A stretch of DNA of 64,000 bases from Flavobacterium sp. WV_118_3 (GTDB lineage: Bacteria; Bacteroidota; Bacteroidia; Flavobacteriales; Flavobacteriaceae). Of the stretch, positions 16,091-26,600 are shown in pieces; positions within the stretch are counted from its first letter, which is position 1, and every line of letters begins with the position of its first letter. The stretch covers positions 744,001 through 808,000 of the forward strand of contig NZ_CP156060.1 of assembly GCF_039778605.1 (NCBI RefSeq), in the 5' to 3' direction. The position numbers and the translations under genes are program-made. Under the pieces are notes generated by a model, which did not search any database, was not told the origin of the DNA, and worked only from the letters and a program-made list of their open reading frames with translations.

Positions 16091-17578
16091 ATGACTATAA
16101 ACTTCAAACAGCTATTTATCGCTTCGATAACACTGGCTTCCGTAACGCTTCACGCGCAACAAAATGTATTTTTAGAGCGCTCTTTCTGGAAAAAAAATCC
16201 TGACATTACCACTATAAAAGCGGAAATCCAAAAAGGAGGGAATCCTTCACAGCTTAACAGCAATGCTTTTGATCCGGTGGTATTTGCCATAACCGAAGGG
16301 GTTTCTAATGATGCAATCAAGTTTTTATTATCGCAAGAAGGTAACGGTGTAAATAAGCTAACGCACGATGGTAGAACCTATCTGTTTTGGGCGGCTTATA
16401 AAGGAAATGTCGATCTGATGGAGTATTTATTAAGCAAAGGTGCTAAAACCGATATACAGGATGACAAAGGGTATACCCCATTGAACTTTGCCGCTGCAAA
16501 TGGCCAGACAAACACCAAAGTGTATGATTTGTGCCTGAAAAACGGAGCCAATCTGAAAAAAGATGTGGATCACGAAGGGGCTAATGCACTTTTATTAGTT
16601 GCAGCTTATGATAAAGATTTTTCTTTGATTAACTACTTTGTAAATAAAGGACTGGATCTGAAAAGTACCGATGCCAACGGTAATACGGCTTTTAACTATG
16701 CCGCCAGAACCGGAAATATCGAAACCCTGAAAGCGTTATTAAAAAAAGGAGTGAAGTTTAACGATAACGCGATGATCTTTGCCAGTCAGGGAACACGTAG
16801 TACCGCCAATACACTGGGCGTATACCAATATCTGGAAGAATTAAAAATTAAACCGACAGCTACCGGTAAAAACGGAGAAACCGTTTTACACGCCATCGTA
16901 AGAAAAGACAAACAAGGTGATATTATTAAATATTTCCTGTCTAAAGGTGTCGATATAAACCAACCGGACAAAGATGGTACTACCGCTTTTATGAACGCAG
17001 CAGCCAGTAACAACGATCTTGAAGTGCTAAATATTTTACTACCTTCGGTTAAAAACATCAATCAGGCGAATAAAAAAGGAGCGACCGCATTATTATTAGC
17101 GGCACGTTACAATTCTCCCGAAGTGGTTCGTTTGTTGTTAAGTAAAGAGGCCGATGTAAAAGCAGTGGATGCCAATGGTGATAATATAGTGGCTTATTTA
17201 ATGCAATCGTATACACCGCAAAAAGAAGAGTTGTTCCGCGCCAAATTAAAAACAATAGAACAAACCGGATTGAATGTTGCTACGCCTCAAAAAAACGGAA
17301 ATACATTGCTACATATGGCAGTTGCAAAAAACGATATGTCGTTGATCAAACTTATCGAAGGCTATAAATCGGACGTAAATGCTAAGAATAAAGAAGGAAT
17401 GACTGCTTTACATAAAGCGGCTTTAGTAGCGCAGGACGATACGATTTTAAAGCATCTGATCAACAATCTTGACGCTAAAAAATCAATCCAGACCGAGTTT
17501 AAAGAAACAGCCTATGACCTGGCTTCTGAAAACGAAACATTGACTAAAAATAAAGTAGCAATAGATTTCTTAAAATAA
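16091..17578 (+). CDS. Exported ankyrin-repeat protein
   Basis: This 495-residue protein starts at the ATG at 16091, which gives a clean signal peptide (MTINFKQLFIASITLAS... cleaved near LHAQQ). Most of the protein consists of ankyrin repeats, for example DGRTYLFWAAYKGNVDLMEY, GYTPLNFAAANGQT, GNTAFNYAARTGNIETL and GATALLLAARYNSPEVVRL, spanning residues about 50-490. It is therefore a periplasmic or surface protein-binding scaffold. It leads the three-gene operon with the DUF2271 and PepSY-reductase genes (4- and 11-base gaps), so a partner in that redox module is plausible but unproven. Confidence 0.9.
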   Translation: MTINFKQLFIASITLASVTLHAQQNVFLERSFWKKNPDITTIKAEIQKGGNPSQLNSNAFDPVVFAITEGVSNDAIKFLLSQEGNGVNKLTHDGRTYLFWAAYKGNVDLMEYLLSKGAKTDIQDDKGYTPLNFAAANGQTNTKVYDLCLKNGANLKKDVDHEGANALLLVAAYDKDFSLINYFVNKGLDLKSTDANGNTAFNYAARTGNIETLKALLKKGVKFNDNAMIFASQGTRSTANTLGVYQYLEELKIKPTATGKNGETVLHAIVRKDKQGDIIKYFLSKGVDINQPDKDGTTAFMNAAASNNDLEVLNILLPSVKNINQANKKGATALLLAARYNSPEVVRLLLSKEADVKAVDANGDNIVAYLMQSYTPQKEELFRAKLKTIEQTGLNVATPQKNGNTLLHMAVAKNDMSLIKLIEGYKSDVNAKNKEGMTALHKAALVAQDDTILKHLINNLDAKKSIQTEFKETAYDLASENETLTKNKVAIDFLK

Positions 17579-17582
17579 GAAT

Positions 17583-18074
17583 ATGAAAAAACTGTTTAAA
17601 GTAGCCCTTGTCCTAGCGTTGGTATTTTGTTCGGGAGCAACCGTAATGGCGCAGAAAGGTGGATCATCGAAATACAAATGTATGGTTCAGATGACAAATT
17701 ATCCCGGTGAAGGTGCTTATATTGTGGTATCGTTAATCGATCCGAAAGGAGCCTATGAAAAAACACTTTATGTGATGGGTGATGATAAAAAATGGTACAA
17801 GGACCTGAAAGAATGGCATAAATTCCAGACTAAAAAACCGGCTAATCTTAGTGCCATTACCGGAGCATCGGTTTCGGGTGGTGAACGTAGCATTACGGTA
17901 CTGGAATTAGAAAATGCGAAGATTAATGCCGGTTATAGCCTTCGATTCGAATCGGCTGTAGAAAATCAGGAATATCGTGTGAAAGACATCGAATTCCCGT
18001 TAACAACCGAGAATCTTTCGGGTAAAAATGAAGGTACGGGATATATCCGTTACGTACGTATCAGTCCGAATTAA
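17583..18074 (+). CDS. DUF2271 periplasmic protein, candidate flavinylated protein
   Basis: This 163-residue protein has a signal peptide ending VMAQ and matches DUF2271 (SSKYKCMVQMTNYPGEGAYIVVSLIDP; KDLKEWHKF). Residues 90-96 read SAITGAS, close to the [DS]xxTGA[ST] pattern in which ApbE enzymes attach FMN to Thr, so Thr93 is a candidate site. DUF2271 proteins are reported in operons with PepSY electron-transfer proteins, exactly as here (11 bases upstream of a PepSY-flavodoxin-reductase fusion). I infer that it receives electrons across the membrane. An ApbE gene occurs at 60921-61844. Flavinylation itself is a prediction. Confidence 0.82.
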   Translation: MKKLFKVALVLALVFCSGATVMAQKGGSSKYKCMVQMTNYPGEGAYIVVSLIDPKGAYEKTLYVMGDDKKWYKDLKEWHKFQTKKPANLSAITGASVSGGERSITVLELENAKINAGYSLRFESAVENQEYRVKDIEFPLTTENLSGKNEGTGYIRYVRISPN

Positions 18075-18085
18075 CAACAGGAAAT

Positions 18086-20281
18086 ATGACAATCTCATTA
18101 TGGAGATACAGCCATCTCGCGTTGGCTGTATCTTCTTTTCTCTTTATAGCCCTCGCTTCCGTAACGGGAATTGTGCTTGCTTTTGAACCCGTTCTGCAAA
18201 AAACACAACCCTATCGCGCAGCTGACTTCAACCAGATTACGGTGGCTGAATTGCTACCGGTACTGAAAAAGGAATACGACGAAATTACCGATGTAACGAT
18301 TGATGCCAATCAGTTTGTAATAGCCAAAGTGATTGATGCCGATGGTAAGGATGTAACGGTTTACATTGATCCGAAAACAGGAAAGTCGCTTGGAGCGGTT
18401 CCTAAAGAAAATGAATTTTTCCGATGGGTAACCACACTGCATCGCTCGCTTTTTTTACACGAAACCGGAAGGGTTTTTATAGGCATAACCGCCTTTTTAT
18501 TGTTTCTGATCGCGAGTACCGGAACGGTTTTGGTAATCCAGCGGCAACGCGGTTTAAAACGTTTTTTTTCCCGGATTGTTAAAGAAAACTTCGCACAGTA
18601 TTACCATGTACTATTGGGAAGACTGGCATTAATTCCGATTTTGATCATTACAATTACCGGAACGTATCTGTCGTTAGTGCGTTTTGAATTGTTAGGACCG
18701 GAAAAAAAGATAACCCACAATATCGATTTTGATGGCATTCGTTCGGAACCGGCTCAAAAGTTATCCGATTTTAAAGTATTTCAGCATTTACTTTTATCCG
18801 AAGTACAGTCCATTGAGTTTCCGTTTTCAGAAGATGTAGAAGATTATTATACGTTTAAACTAAAAGACCGGGAATTGGTTGTGAATCAGATCACTGGTGA
18901 TATCCTAAGTGAAATTCCGTATTCGCAAACCACACTTTTGTCGAATCTGAGTCTGACGTTGCATACCGGGCGTTCGAGTACTGTTTGGGCGATTGTTCTG
19001 GCGATAGCGGCAGCGAATATTCTGTTTTTTATTTATTCCGGTTTTGCAATTACGTTAAAAAGACGTGGCCATCGTGTTCGTAATAAATTTAAAAGTGATG
19101 AAAGTCGTTTTGTAATCTTGGTAGGTTCGGAAAACGGATCGACATTCCGTTTTGCGAATGCCGTTCACGAACAGTTATTGAAACAAGGAGAGAAGTCCTT
19201 TATTGCCGAGTTGAATGCGTATACGGTTTTTCCGAAAGCAGAATACCTTATCCTGTTAACGGCCACGTATGGTTTGGGCGATGCACCGACAAATGCGGCG
19301 AAATTCCAGACATTATTAAAAAAACAACCACAACAGCAACCGGTTCACTTTTCGGTTTTAGGCTTCGGATCCAAATCCTACCCGGATTTCTGTAAGTTTG
19401 CTTTTGAGGTTCACAATATACTGGAGCAACAAACATGGGCGACACCATTGCTGGATATTCATACGGTTAATGATAAATCTCCGGATGATTTCCAACGTTG
19501 GGCGAACCTTTGGTCGCAAAAAGCCGAAATTCCTTTTTCCGGATCGATGATTGATTTTCAGGGAAAACCTAAGGGGTTAAAAACGTTTACCGTTGTTTCG
19601 AAAACAGAACTGGCCCATACCGACGGTGCATTTCTGATTCAGATCGCACCACAGCGCAAGTTAAAATTTACGTCTGGGGATTTATTAGCCATTTACCCGG
19701 CAAATGATCACCGGGAACGGCAATATTCGATTGGGAAAGTAGGCAATACGGTACAGTTAAGTGTAAAATTATATCCTGAAGGTTTGGGATCGTCCTATCT
19801 GTATGCATTACAACCAGGTGATACAGTACAGGCCCGGATTGTAGGTAATAAACATTTCCATTTTCCGAAAAAAGCCCGAAATGTAATTATGATTTCAAAC
19901 GGAACCGGTATTGCACCGTTTTTAGGAATGCTGGACGAAAATAAAGGGGCGAATTGTTATTTGTATTCCGGTTTTAGGGGAGAAGCCTCATTTGACTTGT
20001 ATCGGGATGGGATTGATTCCTGCCTTGCTTCACAAAAGTTAAAACAATTGCATGTAGCCTATTCGCGTGAAGGTGCAAAACAGTATGTAAAGGATTTACT
20101 GGTACGAGATGCTGTTTTTATTGCCGAAACCTTACAATCGGGAGGTGTGATCATGATTTGTGGATCACTGGCTATGCAACAAAATGTTATGACGCTATTG
20201 GAAATGGTCTGTAAAGAACAGAGTGGTATGGAATTGAGCCATTATCAATCGCACAACCAGATACTCACGGACTGCTATTAA
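18086..20281 (+). CDS. PepSY-domain / flavodoxin / ferredoxin-NADP reductase fusion
   Basis: This 731-residue membrane oxidoreductase has an N-terminal PepSY-associated region with about four membrane helices (residues 1-330) and candidate haem or quinone ligands in TTLHRSLFLHETGR, YYHVLLGRLA and LTLHTGRSS. A flavodoxin domain (about 345-490; ILVGSENGSTFRFA, TATYGLGDAP) follows. Next are an FAD-binding domain (RQYSIGK) and an NAD(P)H-binding domain (ISNGTGIAPFLGML). The order resembles sulfite-reductase flavoprotein fused to a PepSY membrane unit. It would move electrons from cytoplasmic NADPH across the inner membrane, plausibly to the adjacent DUF2271 protein. A terminator follows. Confidence 0.88.
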   Translation: MTISLWRYSHLALAVSSFLFIALASVTGIVLAFEPVLQKTQPYRAADFNQITVAELLPVLKKEYDEITDVTIDANQFVIAKVIDADGKDVTVYIDPKTGKSLGAVPKENEFFRWVTTLHRSLFLHETGRVFIGITAFLLFLIASTGTVLVIQRQRGLKRFFSRIVKENFAQYYHVLLGRLALIPILIITITGTYLSLVRFELLGPEKKITHNIDFDGIRSEPAQKLSDFKVFQHLLLSEVQSIEFPFSEDVEDYYTFKLKDRELVVNQITGDILSEIPYSQTTLLSNLSLTLHTGRSSTVWAIVLAIAAANILFFIYSGFAITLKRRGHRVRNKFKSDESRFVILVGSENGSTFRFANAVHEQLLKQGEKSFIAELNAYTVFPKAEYLILLTATYGLGDAPTNAAKFQTLLKKQPQQQPVHFSVLGFGSKSYPDFCKFAFEVHNILEQQTWATPLLDIHTVNDKSPDDFQRWANLWSQKAEIPFSGSMIDFQGKPKGLKTFTVVSKTELAHTDGAFLIQIAPQRKLKFTSGDLLAIYPANDHRERQYSIGKVGNTVQLSVKLYPEGLGSSYLYALQPGDTVQARIVGNKHFHFPKKARNVIMISNGTGIAPFLGMLDENKGANCYLYSGFRGEASFDLYRDGIDSCLASQKLKQLHVAYSREGAKQYVKDLLVRDAVFIAETLQSGGVIMICGSLAMQQNVMTLLEMVCKEQSGMELSHYQSHNQILTDCY

Positions 20282-20294
20282 TGTTTCCTAATAT

Positions 20295-20333
20295 AAAAAA
20301 CGCAGCTGAAACAGAACTTCAGCTGCGTTTTTT
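20295..20333. terminator. Intrinsic terminator after the PepSY operon
   Basis: The stem AAAAAACGCAGCTGAA/TTCAGCTGCGTTTTTT has a 7-base loop. A and T tracts on both sides make it usable in both directions between the convergent PepSY and decarboxylase genes. Confidence 0.9.
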
Positions 20334-20392
20334 ATATAAAGGATGTCTGGTTGTATGGGGTACAATCATATTTTGGTCATTATAATGATATC

Positions 20393-21613
20393 CTATAAGG
20401 CTGTTATAAATGCACTAAGGTGTTCGATTTCGACATGATCCATAACGACAATTTTGTACCATTGGTTGGATGTGTCGTGTTTTTGCGGTACCAGATTAAA
20501 GCGTTCGGCGACTTGTTCCGGGATAAAAGAAGCCCGAATGGTTACAATATTCATAAACGGCTCTCTGAAATATGGGATTTTCAATAGATCGAGTTGCTGA
20601 CATAACCAGGTGGTGCGCATTTGTAAGACACAAACTTTTTCAAACCATCCGTGGGCACCATAGGTTGTCAGAATCAGCCATACGGCAACGGCATTTGCTC
20701 CGGAACGGCTTCCGCAAAGTGTCAGGTCAAGTCCTTCTACATATTCGGCTTCTTTGGTGAGTACATTTTCGATAAGTCCTTTGCGACAGATAAAAATACC
20801 GGTTCCATAAGGTGCCTGTAGCATTTTATGAGCATCGATGGTAATGGAACTAATCTTTGGGTTGCGGAAATCAAGTTCAGAAGAAGCATTACTAAACGGA
20901 TACACAAAGCCACCATAGGCCGCATCGATATGTAATTTATAATTCAACTGGTGTTTTTCAAGTAATGAAGTATAGATATCCGGATCATCTACCGAACCAA
21001 ACATGGTGGTTCCCATATTGGCCACTACGATGAAATATTTTTTACCGTTTTCTTTGGCTTTGATCAATACTGCTTCCAGTGTTTCCGTTGTGATGGAGCG
21101 GTGCTCAAAATCTACCGGTACTTTCAACCAGTCAATCAACAGCAGGTTAGCTCCTTTCGGGATGGAATAGTGGGTATCTTCTGAGGCCAGTATTGCGATT
21201 TCACTGGGATGCGCTCCAAAAGTGTTGCTAAAATAATTCCGGTAAATCCATAGTGCCTGTATATTGGCTTCGGTTCCTCCGGGTGCGATATAACCATCGA
21301 ATTTTTCAGGTTCGATATGGAAGATATCCACTGCGATTATATTGAGTACCTCACGTTCGATTTCCTGCGTCCCTTTAAAGGCCTTTTCGGAAGTGCCAAA
21401 TGTATGACAACCAATATGGTTTGGATTGGCAACAAACGATTGTAGCATCGCGGCATCTTTTAAAAAGGGAGCTTCTTCATAAAATACTTTGCCATCCAGT
21501 TTGGAGGCGGGATAGCCTAAAGAGGCATCTTTTGAAAAGTTAACATTTTCTGCCAGCGCTTTCCGGATGCGGAGCTGACGTTCTGCAGCGGTTACTTTTT
21601 TCCAGTAATTCAT
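20393..21613 (-). CDS. Pyridoxal-phosphate-dependent decarboxylase (group II type)
   Basis: This 406-residue enzyme of the glutamate/histidine/aromatic amino-acid decarboxylase fold shows the PLP pocket GYIAPGGTEANIQALW, the ring-contact segment HIDAAYGGFVYP and the Schiff-base lysine in SITIDAHKMLQAPYGTG. Later conserved elements include SRSGANAVAVW. It is shorter than glutamate decarboxylases of about 460-500 residues and closer in size to histidine/tyrosine decarboxylases of prokaryotes. The substrate cannot be assigned. It is monocistronic, convergent with the PepSY operon. Confidence 0.85.
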   Translation of the reverse strand: MNYWKKVTAAERQLRIRKALAENVNFSKDASLGYPASKLDGKVFYEEAPFLKDAAMLQSFVANPNHIGCHTFGTSEKAFKGTQEIEREVLNIIAVDIFHIEPEKFDGYIAPGGTEANIQALWIYRNYFSNTFGAHPSEIAILASEDTHYSIPKGANLLLIDWLKVPVDFEHRSITTETLEAVLIKAKENGKKYFIVVANMGTTMFGSVDDPDIYTSLLEKHQLNYKLHIDAAYGGFVYPFSNASSELDFRNPKISSITIDAHKMLQAPYGTGIFICRKGLIENVLTKEAEYVEGLDLTLCGSRSGANAVAVWLILTTYGAHGWFEKVCVLQMRTTWLCQQLDLLKIPYFREPFMNIVTIRASFIPEQVAERFNLVPQKHDTSNQWYKIVVMDHVEIEHLSAFITAL

Positions 21614-21764
21614 ATGGTTCTAATAGGTTTCTGCAAAATAATAAACCTATTTGCAGATAAAACATGATAATTGTTAGGTTTTGAATGTAAAGTACAGGTT
21701 CGAAACATAAGGGCGAACCGTTTAAATTAATGTCTGTAAAAGGGCTGTTTTTGACTCGGTTAGA

Positions 21765-21799
21765 TTTGCCTGAATTTGAAAGGGTATCCATTAACTTTG
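21765..21799 (+). promoter_or_regulatory. Bacteroidota promoter for the IdeS-like lipoprotein gene
   Basis: TTTG (21765-21768), a 23-base spacer and TAACTTTG (21792-21799) match the consensus at the long end of the allowed spacing. The leader to 21887 is about 80 bases. Confidence 0.5.
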
Positions 21800-21886
21800 T
21801 AGTATATGGTTTTGATGTTTTAAAATATTGTTCTGTATCCTCATTTGATAGTACCATTCCGTAGATTAAATAAATATAAATATATA

Positions 21887-23542
21887 ATGAGTCTGAATAA
21901 GTATTTTGTATCGTCGGGTATGTCGATAATAGGTTTTCTAATTATAATTCTTTTTGTTTTTACGCCTGTTTCCTGTTCTGAAGAGCGAGATGTTTTTACT
22001 GCCGATTCGGTAAACGGAATGAAGGTTTTGGAGTTTAAAATCCAGTTGAATGATTTTAACGAAACTTCAGATATCGACCCAACGGAAAAGGAGCGTAGTA
22101 TAAAACAGCTTTGTCTGTTTCTTTTTCAGAATAATGGCGATGAATTGGTTCAGGAGGATCGCTATCATGAAATTGAAAATGGAAAAATAAGGGTTACTAT
22201 TCCGGAAAGTGAAATAGAGACGGGATTAAAAGCCTATTTAATCGCGAATATGAGTTTCTCTAACGATCCGATAACGGAGGCAGAATTACTTCAATTGAAA
22301 AGTACACGTCGGCCCGAAGATTTTATAGGTGATGGTTTTCCAATGTGTACCAGTGTACTTCCAATAGCATCCGATAAAGCAGCTCCGGTTGTAATTGAAG
22401 CGCTTTTGGAAAGGGTTCCATCAGCATTTTATATACAGGTTGAAGAAAATGCCGCGGCAGGTATTATTTATAATAATAGTTACCGGATAGAAGTTGAAGG
22501 ATTACAAATACAGGAAGGCGCTCTGTTTAGCAATACCGTAACAGTACTACCAGCACAGGGAAAAACCAATTACAGTTCGAAACTGACAGCGGTAAATACG
22601 CCTGAAAATGTAGCCTACTTTTATCAGAGTCAACGGATCAAAATATATATTACACCAAACGACCCTAATCTGGGTAAAACAAAAATAATTACGATCGAAA
22701 ATTCTGAAAGTGCATCCCGAAATAAGAAATTTTTATTAAAAATTAAACCGGTAAAAACAATCAAACAGGCTGTTGATTTTAGAATTCAGGTAACCGAGTG
22801 GGAAACAGCGGTAATTTTGGTAGAAGTTCCTTTGCTTACTGATGTTCCTCATAAACCGGGAATACTTTTTGCCGAGGGGGTTAGTCTGGATTCAGGATGG
22901 TACGACCTCAATAAATCCTTTGGACAGGGTGGTTTTTCAAACGATTCAAATATGTGTTGGGCGGCAGTTACAACGAATATGATTCAATGGTGGCAGGATC
23001 GTTATATAGCCGATGGGAATATACTTCCCGTTGGGGCTCCAAATGGTTTTACTCCGGGTAGAGAGCATGCTAATTTCCGGCAATTGGCAATTTTTGATGC
23101 CTTTGCTTCGCACTTTTCAAATGTCGGTGGGCATGAAGTAAGTGGTGTAGCCTGGTATTTTCCTAAGTATTTTCCGGAGCTTTTTCCAAATACAGATCAT
23201 TTTTTTGATCATACATACTATGATGATAAATTTCCTAAAAATTTAAAAGAGTTTTCCGATTTTATCATTAATGGTTTTAAGGAAAGAGGTGTTTTGTCTA
23301 TAGGAACATTTATGCGTAGTGGTCAGCATACTCGTTCCCTTTGGGGATGTAAGTATAATACCAATACCGGGATTGTTGAAAAATTATATCTGGTCGATTC
23401 AAACGATAAAAAAGCTATTATGTGGTTAGATGTGCCGGTAAGTGTCTCAACAAGTGGGAAATTGATGGCCGGGCCTCATGAAATATCGTCACTTTCTGTG
23501 CTTTATGCCCATCCGGGAAGAAATGCTTCTACTTTGTTATAA
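21887..23542 (+). CDS. Lipoprotein with fimbrillin-like domain and IdeS/Mac-type cysteine protease domain
   Basis: This 551-residue protein starts at the ATG at 21887, with lipobox ending TPVSC. The first half (about residues 35-320) has features of Bacteroidota fimbrillin/Mfa-like proteins (SIKQLCLFLFQNNGDELV; IPESEIETGLKAYLIANMS). The second half aligns in motif order with the IdeS/Mac immunoglobulin-degrading endopeptidases: SGWYDLNKSFGQ, catalytic Cys357 in NMCWAAVTTNMIQWW, His481 in SGQHTRSLWG and Asp504 in LYLVDSND. All three catalytic residues are present. It is predicted to be a surface protease; the substrate in a non-pathogen is unknown. It has its own promoter and a shared downstream terminator. 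Confidence 0.82.
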   Translation: MSLNKYFVSSGMSIIGFLIIILFVFTPVSCSEERDVFTADSVNGMKVLEFKIQLNDFNETSDIDPTEKERSIKQLCLFLFQNNGDELVQEDRYHEIENGKIRVTIPESEIETGLKAYLIANMSFSNDPITEAELLQLKSTRRPEDFIGDGFPMCTSVLPIASDKAAPVVIEALLERVPSAFYIQVEENAAAGIIYNNSYRIEVEGLQIQEGALFSNTVTVLPAQGKTNYSSKLTAVNTPENVAYFYQSQRIKIYITPNDPNLGKTKIITIENSESASRNKKFLLKIKPVKTIKQAVDFRIQVTEWETAVILVEVPLLTDVPHKPGILFAEGVSLDSGWYDLNKSFGQGGFSNDSNMCWAAVTTNMIQWWQDRYIADGNILPVGAPNGFTPGREHANFRQLAIFDAFASHFSNVGGHEVSGVAWYFPKYFPELFPNTDHFFDHTYYDDKFPKNLKEFSDFIINGFKERGVLSIGTFMRSGQHTRSLWGCKYNTNTGIVEKLYLVDSNDKKAIMWLDVPVSVSTSGKLMAGPHEISSLSVLYAHPGRNASTLL

Positions 23543-23623
23543 TTCGTATATACCAGAAACTCGAAAAAACAGCAAGTTTTACGAAGTTAGCTCTGGAATA
23601 CTAATGATTTTGCTAATAACAAA

Positions 23624-23647
23624 AAGGCTGCCCCGAAAGACAGCCTT
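23624..23647. terminator. Terminator between convergent genes
   Basis: The stem AAGGCTG/CAGCCTT has a 10-base loop. A run of A residues lies on the left and T residues on the right, between the IdeS-like gene and the large T9SS gene on the opposite strand. Confidence 0.8.
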
Positions 23648-23669
23648 CTTTATATAATATTAAGGGCGA

Positions 23670-26600
23670 TTAGAAAAGCATTTTCTGTGTTTTCACTTCG
23701 TTGTTGACCGTTACCGTTCTTACGATGATCACCTGATTGTTGTTGTTTAATTTGTCGATAGCAATTGCCTGAGCATTGAAGTTATCGTTATTGAACAATA
23801 CTTTACCAGATAGGTCAAAGATAGTTACGGATTGGATTGCATCTGTAGAAGACACAACGTTGATCACATTGTTTTGTTTGTACATAGTGATCGCGTTAAC
23901 CGGTTGACCTAAAGTAAGGTTTTGAGCGACTTTAGCTACTGTTTCAACAGTTGTAACATCGATAATATTTGAATTACCACTTGTGTTACCAGCTACAGCT
24001 CTTACTCTGTAGTAGTACGTTTTGTTTGGTACTAATCCGGATACCGGTAGGCTAACTCCAAAAGAAGTTACGTTCTCATATCCTGGTAAGAATGATGGAA
24101 TTGAACCAGAGAAAGTATGTGTACCTAAGTTGGTTACATCATTTACCGGTAATACATCCCATTCTGTTGCCAATGTAGGGAATCCTGAAGTTGGATTTAC
24201 TGTTACTCCCGAAATTACAGACGCTTTACGAACTAAAGTTTTGTCAAGTGTAGTTAAAGAACCACTTGTCCAGGCTACTCCCGGATCTTCACCAATTCTT
24301 CCGATGATATCTACGTTAGCGTTTGTTGAAATTTTGTAAAGCGCTACAGCATCGTTACCGTTAAAGTTAACCGAAGCAACTACAGTAGTAGTACCAGAAT
24401 AGAGAGAAGCACCTGAATTACGGATTACAACTGTACTTCCGTTAGCTAAAGTACCGGATAATTGTACGTCGTTTGCAGAACCTGAAGCACTGGTACTTCC
24501 GTTTGAATATAGACGTACACGGTAGTCTGATAAGTTAACAGCAGCACCGGTTCCGTTATAGATTTCTAAATATTTGTTTGTAGAAGTTCCTTCCACATAT
24601 TCGGAGAAGAATAAGTCAGTAGCAAGAGCAGTAGAACCAAATGTTGCAGACTCACTCACGTCTACACGGTAGCTTTCTGCACCGAAAACTTCATCCCAGT
24701 TTGCCATAAAGCTATCCGCAGTAACTGCTGTAGCCGCTGTAGCAACCGGAGCAGGTACCGGAGCAGTAGTGAAAGTCAATTCCTGACCGTAGCTTACACC
24801 AGCAGCATTTACGCTATACGCTCTTGTATAGTATACTGTTTGTCCATATAAATCGGAAATGTTTACAGAATAGGCTCCGATTCCGGTTCCGTCATCAGCT
24901 CTGGCTATAACATCAGTTCCTCCGATTTCCGGTGAAGGTAATGTACTGATAACAACACCTCTTTCGATTACTGTTGAACATCCTTCGTTGGTTACCTCAG
25001 CAGAGACTTTTGCAGCATAAGCAGATAATACCTCAGTAGCTGTAGTAGCTACAGTAGCAACTTTGTTTACACCTGTACCGGCAGCAGCAACGATGATTAC
25101 TGTTCCAGCACCAGCAATAGTTACGTTTTCGCTATAAGCGGCTACAGTTGTAGGCTCAAAACGTACATAGATGACCTGAGAATATGTTCCTCCGGCCTGT
25201 GTTAATGAAAGAGTCGATGTAAATGGTCCGGTAGCATCAGTTGCAAAAGTGAAACCAGCAGCTGGTCCTACTTCGATAGTGTCGGTAGTAAGATTGATTC
25301 CGGAAAGAGTGATGCTTTGTACAGCACTTACAGCGTTAATACAAACTTCACCGAAGTTAGTCAATGCTGTTACCGTGAATGTAGGTTGTGTGTTCGCGAT
25401 CGTAACTACTTCGATAGTGTTTGAGTTGTCACTTGTGTTTCCGGCAACAGCTCTTACACGGTAGTAGTAGTGTTTTTCAGGAGTTAAACCTGTTACGTTA
25501 TGTTGTGTACCATTTACGGTTAGGTTATCATAACCGGCAACAAATGAAGGAGCGATACCAGCGAAAGTGTGTGTACCTAAGTTCGATACATCGTTTAATG
25601 GTAAAGCATCCCATTCTGTTGCCAATGTAGGGAATCCTGAAGTTGGATTTACCGTTACACCAGACGTTACAAAAGCTTTACGAACTAAAGTTTGATCAAG
25701 AGTGCTTAATGAACCGCTTGTCCAGGCTGCTCCCGGATCTTGACCGATTCTTCCGATGATATCTACGTTAGCGTTTGTTGAAACTTTGTAAAGCGCTACA
25801 GCATCATTACCGTTGAAGTTAACTGAAGCCACCACTGTAGCTGTTCCTGAGTAGATAGAAGCTCCTGAGTTACGTAACACTATAGTGCTTCCGTTAGCTA
25901 ATATACCGGATAATTGTACGTCATTTGCCGAACCTGAAGCACTAGAGCTTCCGTTTGAATATAAACGTACACGGTAGTCTGATAAGTTAACAGCAGCACC
26001 GGTTCCGTTATAGATTTCTACATATTTGTTTGTTGATGTACCTTCTACATATTCGGAGAAGAAAAGATCAGTAGCCGGAGCCGAAGAACCAAAAGTAGCC
26101 GATTCACTCACATCAAGACGGTAGCTGGCAGCTCCTTCTGAAGCATCCCAGTTTGCAGTGAAACTGTTGTGTGATACGTTAGTAGCATCAGTAGCGATAG
26201 GAGCAATAACAGGAGCGGTAGTGAACGTCAATTCCTGACCGTATGTTGTACCTCCGTTATTTACGCTGTATCCTTTTGTATAGTACACCGTACCTCCGAT
26301 TAAACCAGATAAGCTGGTAACATAATTTCCGATACCGGTTCCGGCATCTGTAACCTTGATTACATTGGTTCCACCAATTACCGGGTTAGCCGATGTACTA
26401 TAAACTATTCCTCTTTCTGTTACTGTCGAACATCCTTCGGCACTTACTTCAGAGGTAACTTTAGCAGTAGCAGCTGTTAAAGCACCAGCTTCAATTGTAG
26501 TGATAGTCGATTGCGTGTTGATTCCAGTTCCGGAAGCTGCAATGGTAACAGCCGGAGCACCACCACCAACAATTGCAATGTTTCCGTTGTGAGTACCGGT

